A stretch of DNA of 64,000 bases from Lachnospiraceae bacterium (GTDB lineage Bacteria; Bacillota; Clostridia; Lachnospirales; Lachnospiraceae), in assembly GCA_902363835.1 (NCBI GenBank), contig CABJBM010000024.1, positions 1-64,000 of the forward strand. The letters run 5' to 3'. Position 1 is the first letter of the stretch; each line of letters begins with the position of its first letter. Under the pieces are notes generated by a model. It had not been told where the DNA came from. It saw nothing but the letters and a program-made list of their open reading frames with translations, and made no database searches. The translations under genes and the position numbers were made by a program. Positions 16,400-25,093 of the stretch are shown here, in pieces.

Positions 16400-16440
16400 A
16401 TGCTGCGTAATGCGTAAGAGACCATTACGCAGCATTTTTA
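16400..16440 (+). terminator. Partial terminator between binding-protein and permease genes
   Basis: A perfect 13-bp stem, atgctgcgtaatg with cattacgcagcat, is followed by a short T run (5 T). Readthrough would supply the downstream permease and sensor genes at lower level than the binding protein. Confidence 0.75.
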
Positions 16441-16489
16441 CATGATGGAGCCAGGACTTCTGCCTGGAACTACGAAAGGAGGATTTTAT

Positions 16490-18202
16490 ATGGCCAGCTT
16501 GCAGAGCGCCCGGCTGGAGCGCAAAAAGTTTTTTTCAGACCCGGTCTTGGTCAGCATGATTGCAGTTCTGCTTATTTTTCTTGCATTGTTTATTCTTTAT
16601 CCTTTATTTATGCTGTTGGTTGACAGCTTTTATGCGGAGGGATCTGTTACTTTTGACGTGTTTAAAAGGGTTTTGAACCTGGAGCGGTTTAAGAATGCTT
16701 TTAAAAACACTCTTGTTCTCGGATTTGTCACCGGCATCGCTTCTACGGCAATCGGGTTGCTGTTCGCTTATGTTGAGGTGTATGTGAAGCTGAAAACAAG
16801 GCTTTTAGAGAAGCTTTTTGCGCTTGTTTCCATGCTTCCGGTGGTATCCCCGCCCTTTGTTTTATCTCTGTCCATGATCATGCTTTTTGGAAGGAGCGGC
16901 CTGATCAGCAGGTCCCTGCTGCATATATATGATTCCAATGTCTATGGGCTGAGGGGAATTGCCATTGTTCAGACCCTGACCTTTTTTCCGGTATGCTATT
17001 TAATGCTGAAGGGGCTTTTAAAGAACATAGATCCTTCTCTGGAAGAGGCAACCAGGGATATGGGGGCTACCAGATGGAAGGTATTTTCCAGTGTCACCTT
17101 TCCCCTTCTTCTTCCCGGACTTGGCAATGCCTTTTTAGTGACCTTTATCGAGTCTGTGGCGGATTTTGCAAATCCCATGCTGATCGGCGGATCCTATGAT
17201 ACCCTGGCTACCACCATTTATTTGCAGGTGACGGGAGCTTATGACTCCACAGGTGCTGCAGCCATGTCAGTGGTTCTGCTGTCTCTGACCGTGGTGCTGT
17301 TCCTGATCCAGAAATATTATCTGGAAAAGAAGACGGCAGCTACCTTAACGGGAAAAGCTTCCCGCATGAGGATGCTCATAGAGGATAAGAGCGTTACCGT
17401 TCCTCTCACTTGTTTTTGCGGTCTGGTTGCGGCCTTTGTACTGCTGATGTACATTATGGTTCCTTTTGGCGCCCTGTTTACCCTTTGGGGAAGGGACTAC
17501 AGCTTAAGCCTTAAGTGGTTTCAATACATGTTTAAGACCAGTGGTTTAAAAGCGTTTAAAGACTCCTTTGTCCTGTCCTTAATCGCTGCGCCCCTTACGG
17601 CTTTTCTTTCCATGGTTATTTCTTACCTTGTGGTTAAGAAGCGGTTTAAGGCAAAAGGCTTTATTGAATTTGTTTCCATGCTGGCCATGGCTGTTCCGGG
17701 AACGGTTCTTGGTATCGGATATATCCGGGGATATGCAAACGGGCTGTTCCGCACCGGATTTATGAGCGGCCTTTATGGAACAGGGCTTATTCTGATCATT
17801 GTATTTATCGTCCGAAGCCTTCCCACGGGCACCAGAAGCGGAATATCCGCACTGCGGCAGATCGACAAGTCCATAGAGGAATCCGCTTATGACATGGGGG
17901 CTAATTCTGCCAAGGTATTCATGTCCGTGACCCTTCCTCTTATTAAGGACTCTTTTTTCAGCGGTCTTGTAACAGCGTTTGTGCGCAGCATCACCGCGAT
18001 TTCCGCCATCATTCTGCTGGTGACCCCTGAATTTTTGCTGATCACCTGCCAGATCAACGAGCAGGCGGAAAAGGGAAATTACGGTGTGGCCTGTGCTTAT
18101 GCCACCGTATTGATCCTAATCACCTATGGAGCGGTTCTCATTATGAACACTCTGATGAAGTTCTTCGGGGTCAGCAGGGCCGTGAAGGAAGTCCAGGATT
18201 AA
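16490..18202 (+). CDS. ABC transporter permease, fused double-domain (FbpB/AfuB type)
   Basis: The 570-aa membrane protein holds two tandem binding-protein-dependent permease domains, each with about six helices. Both coupling loops are visible: EEATRDMGATRWKVFSSVTFPLL (about 198-220) and EESAYDMGANSAKVFMSVTLPLI (about 463-485). Fused permeases of this kind serve the ferric-ion and hexose-phosphate branch of ABC importers. The ATG at 16490 follows an aaaggagg site 8 bp upstream; an earlier in-frame ATG at 16442 has none. It lies 22 bp before the ATPase gene. Confidence 0.9.
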   Translation: MASLQSARLERKKFFSDPVLVSMIAVLLIFLALFILYPLFMLLVDSFYAEGSVTFDVFKRVLNLERFKNAFKNTLVLGFVTGIASTAIGLLFAYVEVYVKLKTRLLEKLFALVSMLPVVSPPFVLSLSMIMLFGRSGLISRSLLHIYDSNVYGLRGIAIVQTLTFFPVCYLMLKGLLKNIDPSLEEATRDMGATRWKVFSSVTFPLLLPGLGNAFLVTFIESVADFANPMLIGGSYDTLATTIYLQVTGAYDSTGAAAMSVVLLSLTVVLFLIQKYYLEKKTAATLTGKASRMRMLIEDKSVTVPLTCFCGLVAAFVLLMYIMVPFGALFTLWGRDYSLSLKWFQYMFKTSGLKAFKDSFVLSLIAAPLTAFLSMVISYLVVKKRFKAKGFIEFVSMLAMAVPGTVLGIGYIRGYANGLFRTGFMSGLYGTGLILIIVFIVRSLPTGTRSGISALRQIDKSIEESAYDMGANSAKVFMSVTLPLIKDSFFSGLVTAFVRSITAISAIILLVTPEFLLITCQINEQAEKGNYGVACAYATVLILITYGAVLIMNTLMKFFGVSRAVKEVQD

Positions 18203-18224
18203 GTTTTGACAGGAGGAAGAGAAA

Positions 18225-19301
18225 ATGGAAAAACAGAAAAAAGGCGTTCGGCTGGAACGCATTTCAAAAATATACATGGATCCCAAAACAGGCAAGGAAT
18301 TCTATGCGGTACAGGATACCACCCTGGACATTGAACCGGGAACTTTTGTCACCCTTTTGGGCCCATCGGGCTGCGGAAAAACAACCACCCTTCGTATGAT
18401 CGCAGGTTTTGAAAGCCCTGATGAAGGGGAAATATATCTGGGAGGAGAGGCAATCAACCATCTGACCCCCAATAAAAGGGATACGGCAATGGTGTTCCAA
18501 AGCTATGCCCTTTTACCTCATTACAATGTATTTGATAACGTTGCTTACGGGCTTAAGATACGCAAGGTTCCAAAGGAAGAGATCAGGGAACGGGTTATGA
18601 ACATATTAAAGCTGGTGGAAATGGAGGGGATGGAATCCCGTATGACGAACCAGCTTTCCGGCGGGCAGCAGCAGAGGGTGGCACTTGCCAGAGCCCTTGT
18701 CATTGAGCCGGGAGTTCTGCTTTTTGATGAGCCTTTGAGCAACCTGGATGCAAAGCTGCGGGTGACCATGAGAACTGAGATCCGCAAGATCCAGCAGAAG
18801 GTGGGCATTACGGCCATTTATGTTACCCATGATCAATCCGAGGCCATGAGCATTTCTGACAAGATCATCATCATGAGCAAGGGTAAGGTGGAACAGATTG
18901 GAAGTCCCAGGGAGATTTATTATCATCCTGCTTCCAGATTTGTGGCTGATTTTATTGGAGAAGCCAACTTCTTAAAGGCAAGGGTTCTGTCGGAAGAAGG
19001 AGAAAAGGCCATGATCTCAGTGGCAGGCAGAGAGTTCCAGGTGAACAACTTTGCAGGAGCCCATCCAGGGGATGAGGCAACTCTGGTGATCCGGCCGGAG
19101 GGAGCCATATTGGCGGAACACGGCCTTTTAGAGGGTCTTGTCACCTTGTCCACATTTATGGGTTCTTATCAGTACTATCAGGTCATGGTGGGAGATATGG
19201 AGATTCAGATCACGGATTATAACCCGGTCAACCGGAGGATTTATGAAGTGGGAGAAAAGGCTTGTCTGGATTTTGATCCAAAGGGTGTTTACATCCTGTA
19301 G
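18225..19301 (+). CDS. ABC transporter ATPase (FbpC/PotA type)
   Basis: The 358-aa ATPase has Walker A GPSGCGKTT, Q-loop VFQSYALLPH, signature QLSGGQQQRVALARAL, Walker B VLLFDEPLSNLDAK and the switch His in VTHDQSEA. A C-terminal TOBE-like region (from about residue 245) is present, as in PotA, MalK and FbpC. It energises the permease at 16490. The ribosome site is aggagga. A gap of 50 bp separates it from the second binding-protein gene. Confidence 0.92.
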   Translation: MEKQKKGVRLERISKIYMDPKTGKEFYAVQDTTLDIEPGTFVTLLGPSGCGKTTTLRMIAGFESPDEGEIYLGGEAINHLTPNKRDTAMVFQSYALLPHYNVFDNVAYGLKIRKVPKEEIRERVMNILKLVEMEGMESRMTNQLSGGQQQRVALARALVIEPGVLLFDEPLSNLDAKLRVTMRTEIRKIQQKVGITAIYVTHDQSEAMSISDKIIIMSKGKVEQIGSPREIYYHPASRFVADFIGEANFLKARVLSEEGEKAMISVAGREFQVNNFAGAHPGDEATLVIRPEGAILAEHGLLEGLVTLSTFMGSYQYYQVMVGDMEIQITDYNPVNRRIYEVGEKACLDFDPKGVYIL

Positions 19302-19351
19302 CACTGTGATACAATCATAATAATAAGCTTGAAGGGCAGGACGCAGGGATT

Positions 19352-20380
19352 ATGAAAAGCTGGACCAAATGTGCCGCTGCCCTTCTGTGCATTGGCTGTC
19401 TGTCAGGCTGCGACCGCGATTCTCAGGCAGTGCCCGCAGAATTTCAGGGGGATGGGGAAATGGTGGTGTACTGTCCTCATCCCCTGGAATTCATTAATCC
19501 CATTGTATCGGAATTTGAGGAGCAGACCGGGATCAAGGTGGAGGTATGCACGGGAGGGACAGGAGATCTGTTAAAAATGGTGGAGGAAAAAAAGGAGCCC
19601 CGGTGCGATATTTTCTGGGGAGGCTCCCTTTCCACCACCATGGCTAAAAGTGAGCTGTTTGAGCCTTATATCAGTAAAAATGAGCCCATGATCCAGGAAG
19701 ATTACAGGAACAAGGAAGGGAATTTAACACGGTTTACGGATGTTCCAAGCATTCTCATGGTGAATACCAATCTGGCTGGAGATATTTCCATTGAGGGGTA
19801 TGAGGACCTTCTTAAGCCGGAGCTTTGTGGAAAGATCGCCATGTGTGATCCTTCCACATCCTCTTCGGCATTTGAGCATCTGATCAACATGCTCTATGCA
19901 ATGGGAGGAGGAGATCCGGAGGCCGGCTGGGATTATGTGGAGGCTTTTTGCAGAAACTTAGACGGCAAGCTTCTTCAAAGGTCCGACCAGGTTTACCAGG
20001 GAGTAGCAGAGGGGCGCTATACGGTGGGGCTCACCTTTGAAGAGGGGGCGGCCCATTTCATTGCTTCCGGATATCCGGTCAGGCCTGTGTATATGAAGGA
20101 GGGCGTCATATCCAAGCCGGATGTGGTATGCATTATCAAGGGATCTGAACGTTTGCAGGAGGCAAAGCAGTTTGTGGATTTTGTAACGGGAAGGGATGCC
20201 CAAACGGTCATCTCCGAAAGCCTTGGAAGGCGCTCCGTAAGGACAGATGTAAATGAGCCGGAGTATCTTCTGGATAAGCAGGCCATTCATATTATTTACG
20301 ATGATGAGGCTGTGGTAAAAGAAAGCAAGATGGAATGGCTGAATCGTTTTTCAGAGATCTTTCAGGACACCCTGGATTAG
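19352..20380 (+). CDS. Second binding lipoprotein, probable sensory partner of the kinase (HptA-like)
   Basis: The 342-aa lipoprotein (lipobox Cys at about residue 20, LSGCDRD) belongs to the same binding-protein superfamily as the product at 15167: MVVYCPHPLEFINPIVSEFEEQTGI, then CDIFWGG and GLTFEEGAAHFIASGY where iron binders have their tyrosine pair. It lies 14 bp before the sensor kinase and after the ATPase. A duplicate binding protein directly ahead of a YesM-type kinase is the arrangement of Staphylococcus aureus hptA-hptS-hptR and Salmonella pgtC-pgtB-pgtA. I infer that it presents ligand to the kinase and is not the main transport receptor. Confidence 0.8.
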   Translation: MKSWTKCAAALLCIGCLSGCDRDSQAVPAEFQGDGEMVVYCPHPLEFINPIVSEFEEQTGIKVEVCTGGTGDLLKMVEEKKEPRCDIFWGGSLSTTMAKSELFEPYISKNEPMIQEDYRNKEGNLTRFTDVPSILMVNTNLAGDISIEGYEDLLKPELCGKIAMCDPSTSSSAFEHLINMLYAMGGGDPEAGWDYVEAFCRNLDGKLLQRSDQVYQGVAEGRYTVGLTFEEGAAHFIASGYPVRPVYMKEGVISKPDVVCIIKGSERLQEAKQFVDFVTGRDAQTVISESLGRRSVRTDVNEPEYLLDKQAIHIIYDDEAVVKESKMEWLNRFSEIFQDTLD

Positions 20381-20394
20381 AATAGGGAGGGAGC

Positions 20395-22089
20395 ATGAAA
20401 AAGGGACGATATTTCAAAGAGGAGCTGCGCCGCCTGATCCTGGGGTATGCCATTATTCCGGCAGCAGGCTTTACCCTGATCTGTACGCTGGTTTTTCTTG
20501 CGGTCCTTCTCTACGGGAAAAAAAGCGGGAATGAGTCCCACAATGCTCTGGTTGCGGAGGAGCTGGAGAAAGTCCTTACCGGATATGAAGAAAAGCTTGG
20601 AGCGCTTTCGGATTCTGACTTACTTTTTGACGCCCGTTTAAGCGCAGCCGGACGGACCGCGGTGTTTGAGGAGTTTTACCGGATATCTGACCAGATAGGA
20701 TATAAGGCGGAACTGTATGTTTTTGACGGAGACAAGCAGGTGCTTTTATCCACCAGAAAGGATATCCCGGAATATTTATCAGGCAGAGAGGGCGTGCACT
20801 GGGGAATGTTCGGGGCCATGGATGAGAATCCGGGGGAAACCAGGGTGCGGTTAATGGAGGCATGGAAAGGCCCGGACCGGGATATTGCCATGGGAAAGGC
20901 AATGATGAGGGAAGGAAAAACTGCGGGATATCTGATTTTCACCATTAACAGCAGTCAGTTAGGGCCGGTGCTGGACCGGTCGGACAGCCAGTCCATTATT
21001 ACGGACCGGTTCGGCTGGGTGTATTTAAGCAGCAATTATAACCTGGTAAACAGCAGCAACCAGGTTTTAAAAGTCCTTGAAACGGCGGGTAAGTATCTGC
21101 CCTATGAAAAGAAGATGTATCTGGTATCCATCCATCCGGCTTATCACCGCATGTTTTTGGTTTATTCCGTGACGGATATCCAAAATATTGTGTTTTCCCT
21201 TGGGCTTAGCAGCGCCCTCATTATAACGGCTCTTGTGCTCATGACCATATGGGTGCTCATCAGCACGAAAAAGGTGACGGAAAGGGAAACCAGGGATTTC
21301 TACCGTCTTCTTAATGTGATGGAAATGGCCAGGGAAGGAAATTTAGACGCTTCTCTTGAAATAGAAAGTGAAAATGAATTCCGGATCATAGCCGATGCCT
21401 ACCGGGAAACCATTGCCAGCTTAAAACAGCAGATGGAGAACAACCGGAGAATGACGGAGCTGGTGGCAGCTGCTCAGAATAAGCAGCTGGAATCCCAGTT
21501 TAACCCTCATTTCCTGTTTAATACTCTGGAAAATATCCGGTATATGTGTCTGATCCAGCCGGAGACAGCAGGGAAGATGGTGTTCAGCCTGTCAAATCTT
21601 CTTCGTTACAGCTTAGATGGCAGCAGGGCGGAGGTTACCCTGGAAGAGGATTTAGAGCACCTGGAGAATTACCTTATGATTTTAAAATACCGGTTTAACC
21701 GGCGGTTTTCCTATGTGGTGGATGTGGAAGAGTCGGCGCTTTCCTGCCGGATTCCCAGGCTGGTGCTTCAGCCCATGATCGAAAATTCCGTAAAGTACGG
21801 ATTTGGAAACCAGGAAAATTTAAAGGTGGAGCTTAAGGCCTATATTCATGAGGAACGTCTGATCATGATCTGCAGGGATGACGGCATCGGGATGACGCCA
21901 GGTATTTTAAGTGAGATTCAGGCGCTTTTGGAACAGGAGGAGAACAACAGAAGGCATTCCGGGCTTTATAACATACACAGGCGGTGCAGGATTCTATACG
22001 GAAGACCATATGGGGTGGAGATACGCAGTGCGGAAGGGCTTGGCACAACGCTGGTGGTGACCCTTCCGGCACAAAGGGAGGAATCGTAA
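20395..22089 (+). CDS. Sensor histidine kinase, YesM/LytS type
   Basis: The 564-aa kinase has a first membrane helix at about 16-40, an extracytoplasmic sensor region to about 262, a second helix at about 268-292 and a HAMP segment (about 295-345). The His_kinase motif SQFNPHFLFNTLENIRYM holds the phospho-accepting His372. The C-terminal ATPase has the N box (MIENSVKYGFGN) and G box (DDGIGM). It should sense the ligand together with the lipoprotein at 19352 and phosphorylate the regulator at 22089, with whose start codon its stop overlaps (taATG). Confidence 0.92.
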   Translation: MKKGRYFKEELRRLILGYAIIPAAGFTLICTLVFLAVLLYGKKSGNESHNALVAEELEKVLTGYEEKLGALSDSDLLFDARLSAAGRTAVFEEFYRISDQIGYKAELYVFDGDKQVLLSTRKDIPEYLSGREGVHWGMFGAMDENPGETRVRLMEAWKGPDRDIAMGKAMMREGKTAGYLIFTINSSQLGPVLDRSDSQSIITDRFGWVYLSSNYNLVNSSNQVLKVLETAGKYLPYEKKMYLVSIHPAYHRMFLVYSVTDIQNIVFSLGLSSALIITALVLMTIWVLISTKKVTERETRDFYRLLNVMEMAREGNLDASLEIESENEFRIIADAYRETIASLKQQMENNRRMTELVAAAQNKQLESQFNPHFLFNTLENIRYMCLIQPETAGKMVFSLSNLLRYSLDGSRAEVTLEEDLEHLENYLMILKYRFNRRFSYVVDVEESALSCRIPRLVLQPMIENSVKYGFGNQENLKVELKAYIHEERLIMICRDDGIGMTPGILSEIQALLEQEENNRRHSGLYNIHRRCRILYGRPYGVEIRSAEGLGTTLVVTLPAQREES

Positions 22090-22865
22090 TGTTACGGGTG
22101 ATGATAGCGGAAGATGAGGATATTATCCGCAAAGGGCTGATTTATACTACGGATTGGATTGGAATGGAGTGTGTCGTGGTGGCTGAGGCAGCCAATGGGC
22201 AGGAAGGGCTTTTAAAGATACTGGAGCATAAGCCGGATGTGGTTATTGCAGATATCTGCATGCCTTACATGGACGGAATCGAGATGATAAAGGAAGCCTC
22301 TAAGAGCGTGAAGTTTAAAAGCGTTCTTCTCACCAGCTACGCGGAGTTTGAATATGCAAGAAGGGCTATTGCAGCCCGGGTCAGTGAATATCTGTTAAAG
22401 CCGGTGGATGAAGAAAAGCTTGCAGCTCTTATGAAAAGACTGGGAGAGGAAATTGCAAGCAGCCGCCAGGTGGAATATGTGATGGAGCAGGCGGAGTCAG
22501 AGGCTGGGATCATGAACCTGGAATACTATATGCAGCTGGACCTTTCAGAAAACAAATATGTTTCCAGGGCAATTGAGGAGATCAAATCAGGATATTGGGA
22601 CAAGCTGAGCGTGGAATCCATATCCGATAAGCTGGGGGTCAGCGCCAGTTATTTAAGCCGGAAATTCAAGGAGGTGACCGGCCAGACCTTCCTGGACTTT
22701 TTAAATAAGTACCGGATTTCCCAGGCCATTGTTCTGTTAAATACCGGGCAATACCGGATCGGTGAGGTTTCCGATGCAACAGGGTTTACGGATTACAAGC
22801 ATTTTTGTGCGGTATTTAAAAAATACACCTTGAAATCACCGTCAAAATTTATGAAAGGGAGATGA
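22089..22865 (+). CDS. AraC-type response regulator, YesN type
   Basis: The 258-aa regulator has an N-terminal receiver domain with acidic pocket (EDED, 8-11) and phospho-acceptor Asp55 (VIADICMPYMDG), conserved Thr/Ser in LLTSYAEF and Lys in LLKPV. A short linker leads to an AraC/XylS pair of helix-turn-helix motifs: SVESISDKLGVSASYLSRKFKE and IGEVSDATGFTDYKHFCAVFKKY. It most likely controls the transporter operon it belongs to. The ATG at 22089 overlaps the kinase stop; a longer frame from 21984 runs inside the kinase gene and is rejected. Confidence 0.92.
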   Translation: MLRVMIAEDEDIIRKGLIYTTDWIGMECVVVAEAANGQEGLLKILEHKPDVVIADICMPYMDGIEMIKEASKSVKFKSVLLTSYAEFEYARRAIAARVSEYLLKPVDEEKLAALMKRLGEEIASSRQVEYVMEQAESEAGIMNLEYYMQLDLSENKYVSRAIEEIKSGYWDKLSVESISDKLGVSASYLSRKFKEVTGQTFLDFLNKYRISQAIVLLNTGQYRIGEVSDATGFTDYKHFCAVFKKYTLKSPSKFMKGR

Positions 22866-22868
22866 CAG

Positions 22869-22900
22869 AAAGCCCGGCAGTGTTTGCTGCCGGGCTTTTA
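22869..22900. terminator. Bidirectional terminator of the sensor operon and the HAD gene
   Basis: The 12-bp stem aaagcccggcag pairs with ctgccgggcttt around tgtttg and has T and A runs outside. Confidence 0.9.
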
Positions 22901-22914
22901 TGGAAAAGGATAGG

Positions 22915-23586
22915 TTAAAAATTTAACAATTCTGAAAGGTTCTGAATGGTATGGGTTGCACCGGACAAAAGGGGAGGGTCAGAGGGGCAGAAGAGGCAGG
23001 AATCTATGCCCGCGTTTACAGCACCCTGAATATCAGAGGATATGCTGTCTCCCACCATGATTGTCTTGCCTTTTTCCAGGTTTGGGATATTCTTAAAGCA
23101 GTACTGGAAGAACTGAAGGGAAGGCTTTTCATATCCCACTTTTTCCGATATGAACATTCCGTCAAAAAGATGAAGGAGGCCGGCCTGTTCAAGCCTTTGT
23201 ATCTGGGTGGAATAAACGCCGTTTGATGCAGAATACAGTTGTTTTCCCATCTCTTTTAACCGGACCAGGGTTTCCTTGGTGTTTGGCATCAGCTGGGAGC
23301 TGTTCCCAAGATACTTACGGTAACGCCCCTCCGCTTCTTCTCCGCTGATTTCCACGTCATAAAGTCCGAAGAACTGGGAGAAGCGGGTATTGAGCAGTTC
23401 ATCCCTTCCGATTTTCCCCTGCTCCAATAAGTCCCATAAATGTCTGTTCATCTGTTTGTATTGGGCAAGCATTTCTTCCCTGTATTCCAAATCATAGGAT
23501 TGGATCATCTTTTTAAAGCTTTGTTCCTCTGCGGCGTCAAAGTCCAGCAGGGTATTGTCAATATCCAGTAAAAAAATCCGGTACAT
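22915..23586 (-). CDS. HAD-family nucleotidase, YjjG type
   Basis: The 223-aa protein is a haloacid-dehalogenase-type phosphatase with motif I LLDIDNTLLDF (Asp7, Asp9), motif II SASNG, and motif III/IV GYEKPS and MVGDSISSDIQGAVNAG. The C1-type helical cap lies between about 18 and 95. The wording DIDNTLLDFDAAE and YEKPSLQFF is typical of YjjG-type pyrimidine nucleotidases, which clear non-canonical nucleotides such as 5-halogenated dUMP. It is transcribed with the membrane protein at 23591, 4 bp upstream of its start. Confidence 0.88.
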   Translation of the reverse strand: MYRIFLLDIDNTLLDFDAAEEQSFKKMIQSYDLEYREEMLAQYKQMNRHLWDLLEQGKIGRDELLNTRFSQFFGLYDVEISGEEAEGRYRKYLGNSSQLMPNTKETLVRLKEMGKQLYSASNGVYSTQIQRLEQAGLLHLFDGMFISEKVGYEKPSLQFFQYCFKNIPNLEKGKTIMVGDSISSDIQGAVNAGIDSCLFCPSDPPLLSGATHTIQNLSELLNF

Positions 23587-23590
23587 GTGT

Positions 23591-24238
23591 TTATTCCTCC
23601 TTGGCTAAACGTTTTCTGAAAAATTCATAGCAGATCCCCAGCAGGGTGGACAGGAGAAAGATGCTGATAATGGTTCCTTCCCTTATTTGCAGAGGGGCAT
23701 GTGACAGCAGGGTCAGGCATAGGGTGACCACCAGAAATATTACGTCAAAGCTCATGCGGACAGCGGTAAAGTTCCTTTTATATGCTTCGCTGATCACAAG
23801 GCACAGGCTTTCTAAGGGAAATTTTACGATCCCAATGGCCAGGATGGCTCCAAGGCTGATGGAAGCGATCACAAGTCCGGTCAAATAAAGCATGACCCTG
23901 TAAACATAGCTTTCCACAGTAAAAACAGAAAGCAGGTGATATAGAAACAGGTTGATAATATATCCGTTTGCAATGGTGGCAAGGATCTGTACGGCGTCTT
24001 TATAGTTTAAACGGGAACGCCTTAAAAGTAAATACGAAATAAAGAACAGCAAATTGATTCCATTGAGTATGGTTCCTACCTTCATTTCAATAGTATATGA
24101 TAGTGTTACTGCCAATGCGTTTAAAACGCTTTGGCCGATGGCTGCCTTTAGCTGCAGCGATATTCCAAAGCCAAAGAACACAAAGGAAAGAATAGTTCCG
24201 GCCAGGTCGTTCCATTTTTTTCTGCTCATTGTTTTCAC
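23591..24238 (-). CDS. YczE/YyaS/YitT-family membrane protein
   Basis: The 215-aa protein has five to six hydrophobic helices (about 12-32, 49-68, 78-102, 112-136, 160-178 and 184-204). The phrases FGFGISLQLKAAIGQSVLNAL and GIVKFPLESLCLVISE place it with the YczE/YitT-like integral membrane proteins, whose transport substrate is unknown. It is divergent from the Crp/Fnr-type regulator at 24306, only about 67 bp away, and forms an operon with the HAD nucleotidase. Start choice between 24238 and the third Met codon is open. Confidence 0.75.
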   Translation of the reverse strand: MKTMSRKKWNDLAGTILSFVFFGFGISLQLKAAIGQSVLNALAVTLSYTIEMKVGTILNGINLLFFISYLLLRRSRLNYKDAVQILATIANGYIINLFLYHLLSVFTVESYVYRVMLYLTGLVIASISLGAILAIGIVKFPLESLCLVISEAYKRNFTAVRMSFDVIFLVVTLCLTLLSHAPLQIREGTIISIFLLSTLLGICYEFFRKRLAKEE

Positions 24239-24245
24239 CTCGGGA

Positions 24246-24292
24246 ATATGATACCATAAAAAACAGGTTGCCGACTATGAGAATTATCATAT
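24246..24292. promoter_or_regulatory. Inverted repeat in the divergent YczE / Crp-family intergenic region
   Basis: The 8-bp words atatgata (24246-24253) and tatcatat (24285-24292) form a perfect inverted repeat with a 31-bp centre. It fills the short space between the divergent genes and may be the operator of the adjacent regulator. Confidence 0.45.
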
Positions 24293-24305
24293 GGAGAACA
24301 AAAAA

Positions 24306-24962
24306 ATGAAAAAATACAGCATGTGTGAAATACCGGACAGCCTGGCGGCGGCCGGAGAGGAACGGTATTTTCCTGCAGGAAGGAATATTTTTCACGTAGA
24401 TGAGAAGATTACCCATTGTTATCTGATCCTTTCAGGAATGGTGAAAATCTATATTGACCATGAAAACGGGCGCCGCTCGATTCTTGATTTTGCGGGAAAA
24501 GGCGACTGGCTGGGAGAGCTTTCCTTATTCTGCTGGGAGGATTATATCAAGGAGAATAAGGTGATGGACGATGTGGTTTGTCTGGAATTTGAGATGGATC
24601 AGTTAAAACAGGTCTGCAGAAAAGAAGCGGAAGTTTCTTTTTATTTTGCGTCCTATATTTCCAATAAGCTGATGATCAGAAGTTACCGGATGAGTGAATA
24701 TTTAAATTATTCCCTGGAAAAGAGGCTGGCTTCCTTTATTCTTAAGTACCAGCAGAACGGGAAATACACCATACCTCATACGGATGTTTCAGAGTATATG
24801 AACATCAGTTACCGCCATGTGCTTTTTGTTATGAAGAAATTTTGTGATGACGGAATCCTTAAAAAGGATAAGGGATACCGGATCATGGATTACGAAAGGC
24901 TGGAAGAGATTTCCTGCGGTTTCCATGAGCAGGATGGGGGATATAAATGCAAACAGGAATAA
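24306..24962 (+). CDS. Crp/Fnr-family transcription regulator, YeiL-like
   Basis: The 218-aa protein has an N-terminal cyclic-nucleotide-binding-type beta-barrel (about 20-125, with GEERYFPAGRNIFHVDE and KGDWLGELSLF) and a C-terminal winged helix (about 150-205) with the recognition region TDVSEYMNISYRHVLFVMKKF. The phosphate-binding Arg of true CRP is not evident, so the effector is unknown; YeiL proteins are linked to starvation survival. The start at 24306 was preferred because the ggag at 24293 is 9 bp upstream; the ATG at 24291 has no site. It likely controls the divergent YczE-HAD pair. Confidence 0.85.
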   Translation: MKKYSMCEIPDSLAAAGEERYFPAGRNIFHVDEKITHCYLILSGMVKIYIDHENGRRSILDFAGKGDWLGELSLFCWEDYIKENKVMDDVVCLEFEMDQLKQVCRKEAEVSFYFASYISNKLMIRSYRMSEYLNYSLEKRLASFILKYQQNGKYTIPHTDVSEYMNISYRHVLFVMKKFCDDGILKKDKGYRIMDYERLEEISCGFHEQDGGYKCKQE

Positions 24963-24987
24963 GGGGACCTGCCAGGTTCCTTTATTC
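24959..24987 (+). terminator. Terminator after the Crp-family gene
   Basis: A 10-bp stem, aaggggacct with aggttccttt (two G-U pairs), overlaps the end of the gene and is followed by a modest T-rich tract. Confidence 0.55.
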
Positions 24988-25093
24988 TGCGTTTCAGGCC
25001 ATTAAGATTACGTATTGTTTCTTTTGCATTTATTCGCTATAATTGGGAATACGGGTTTAAGCATATAACAGAGAAAAGAGGAAGGGAAAAGGG

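Noticed and set aside
15167..19301. Ferric-iron uptake system
   Set aside because: The family fits, but the iron-binding tyrosine pair is absent in both receptors and the sensor cassette points to phosphorylated metabolites. Kept only as an alternative.
21984..22088. N-terminal extension of the AraC-type response regulator
   Set aside because: It lies inside the kinase gene; the receiver domain starts exactly at the ATG at 22089 with a coupled stop-start.
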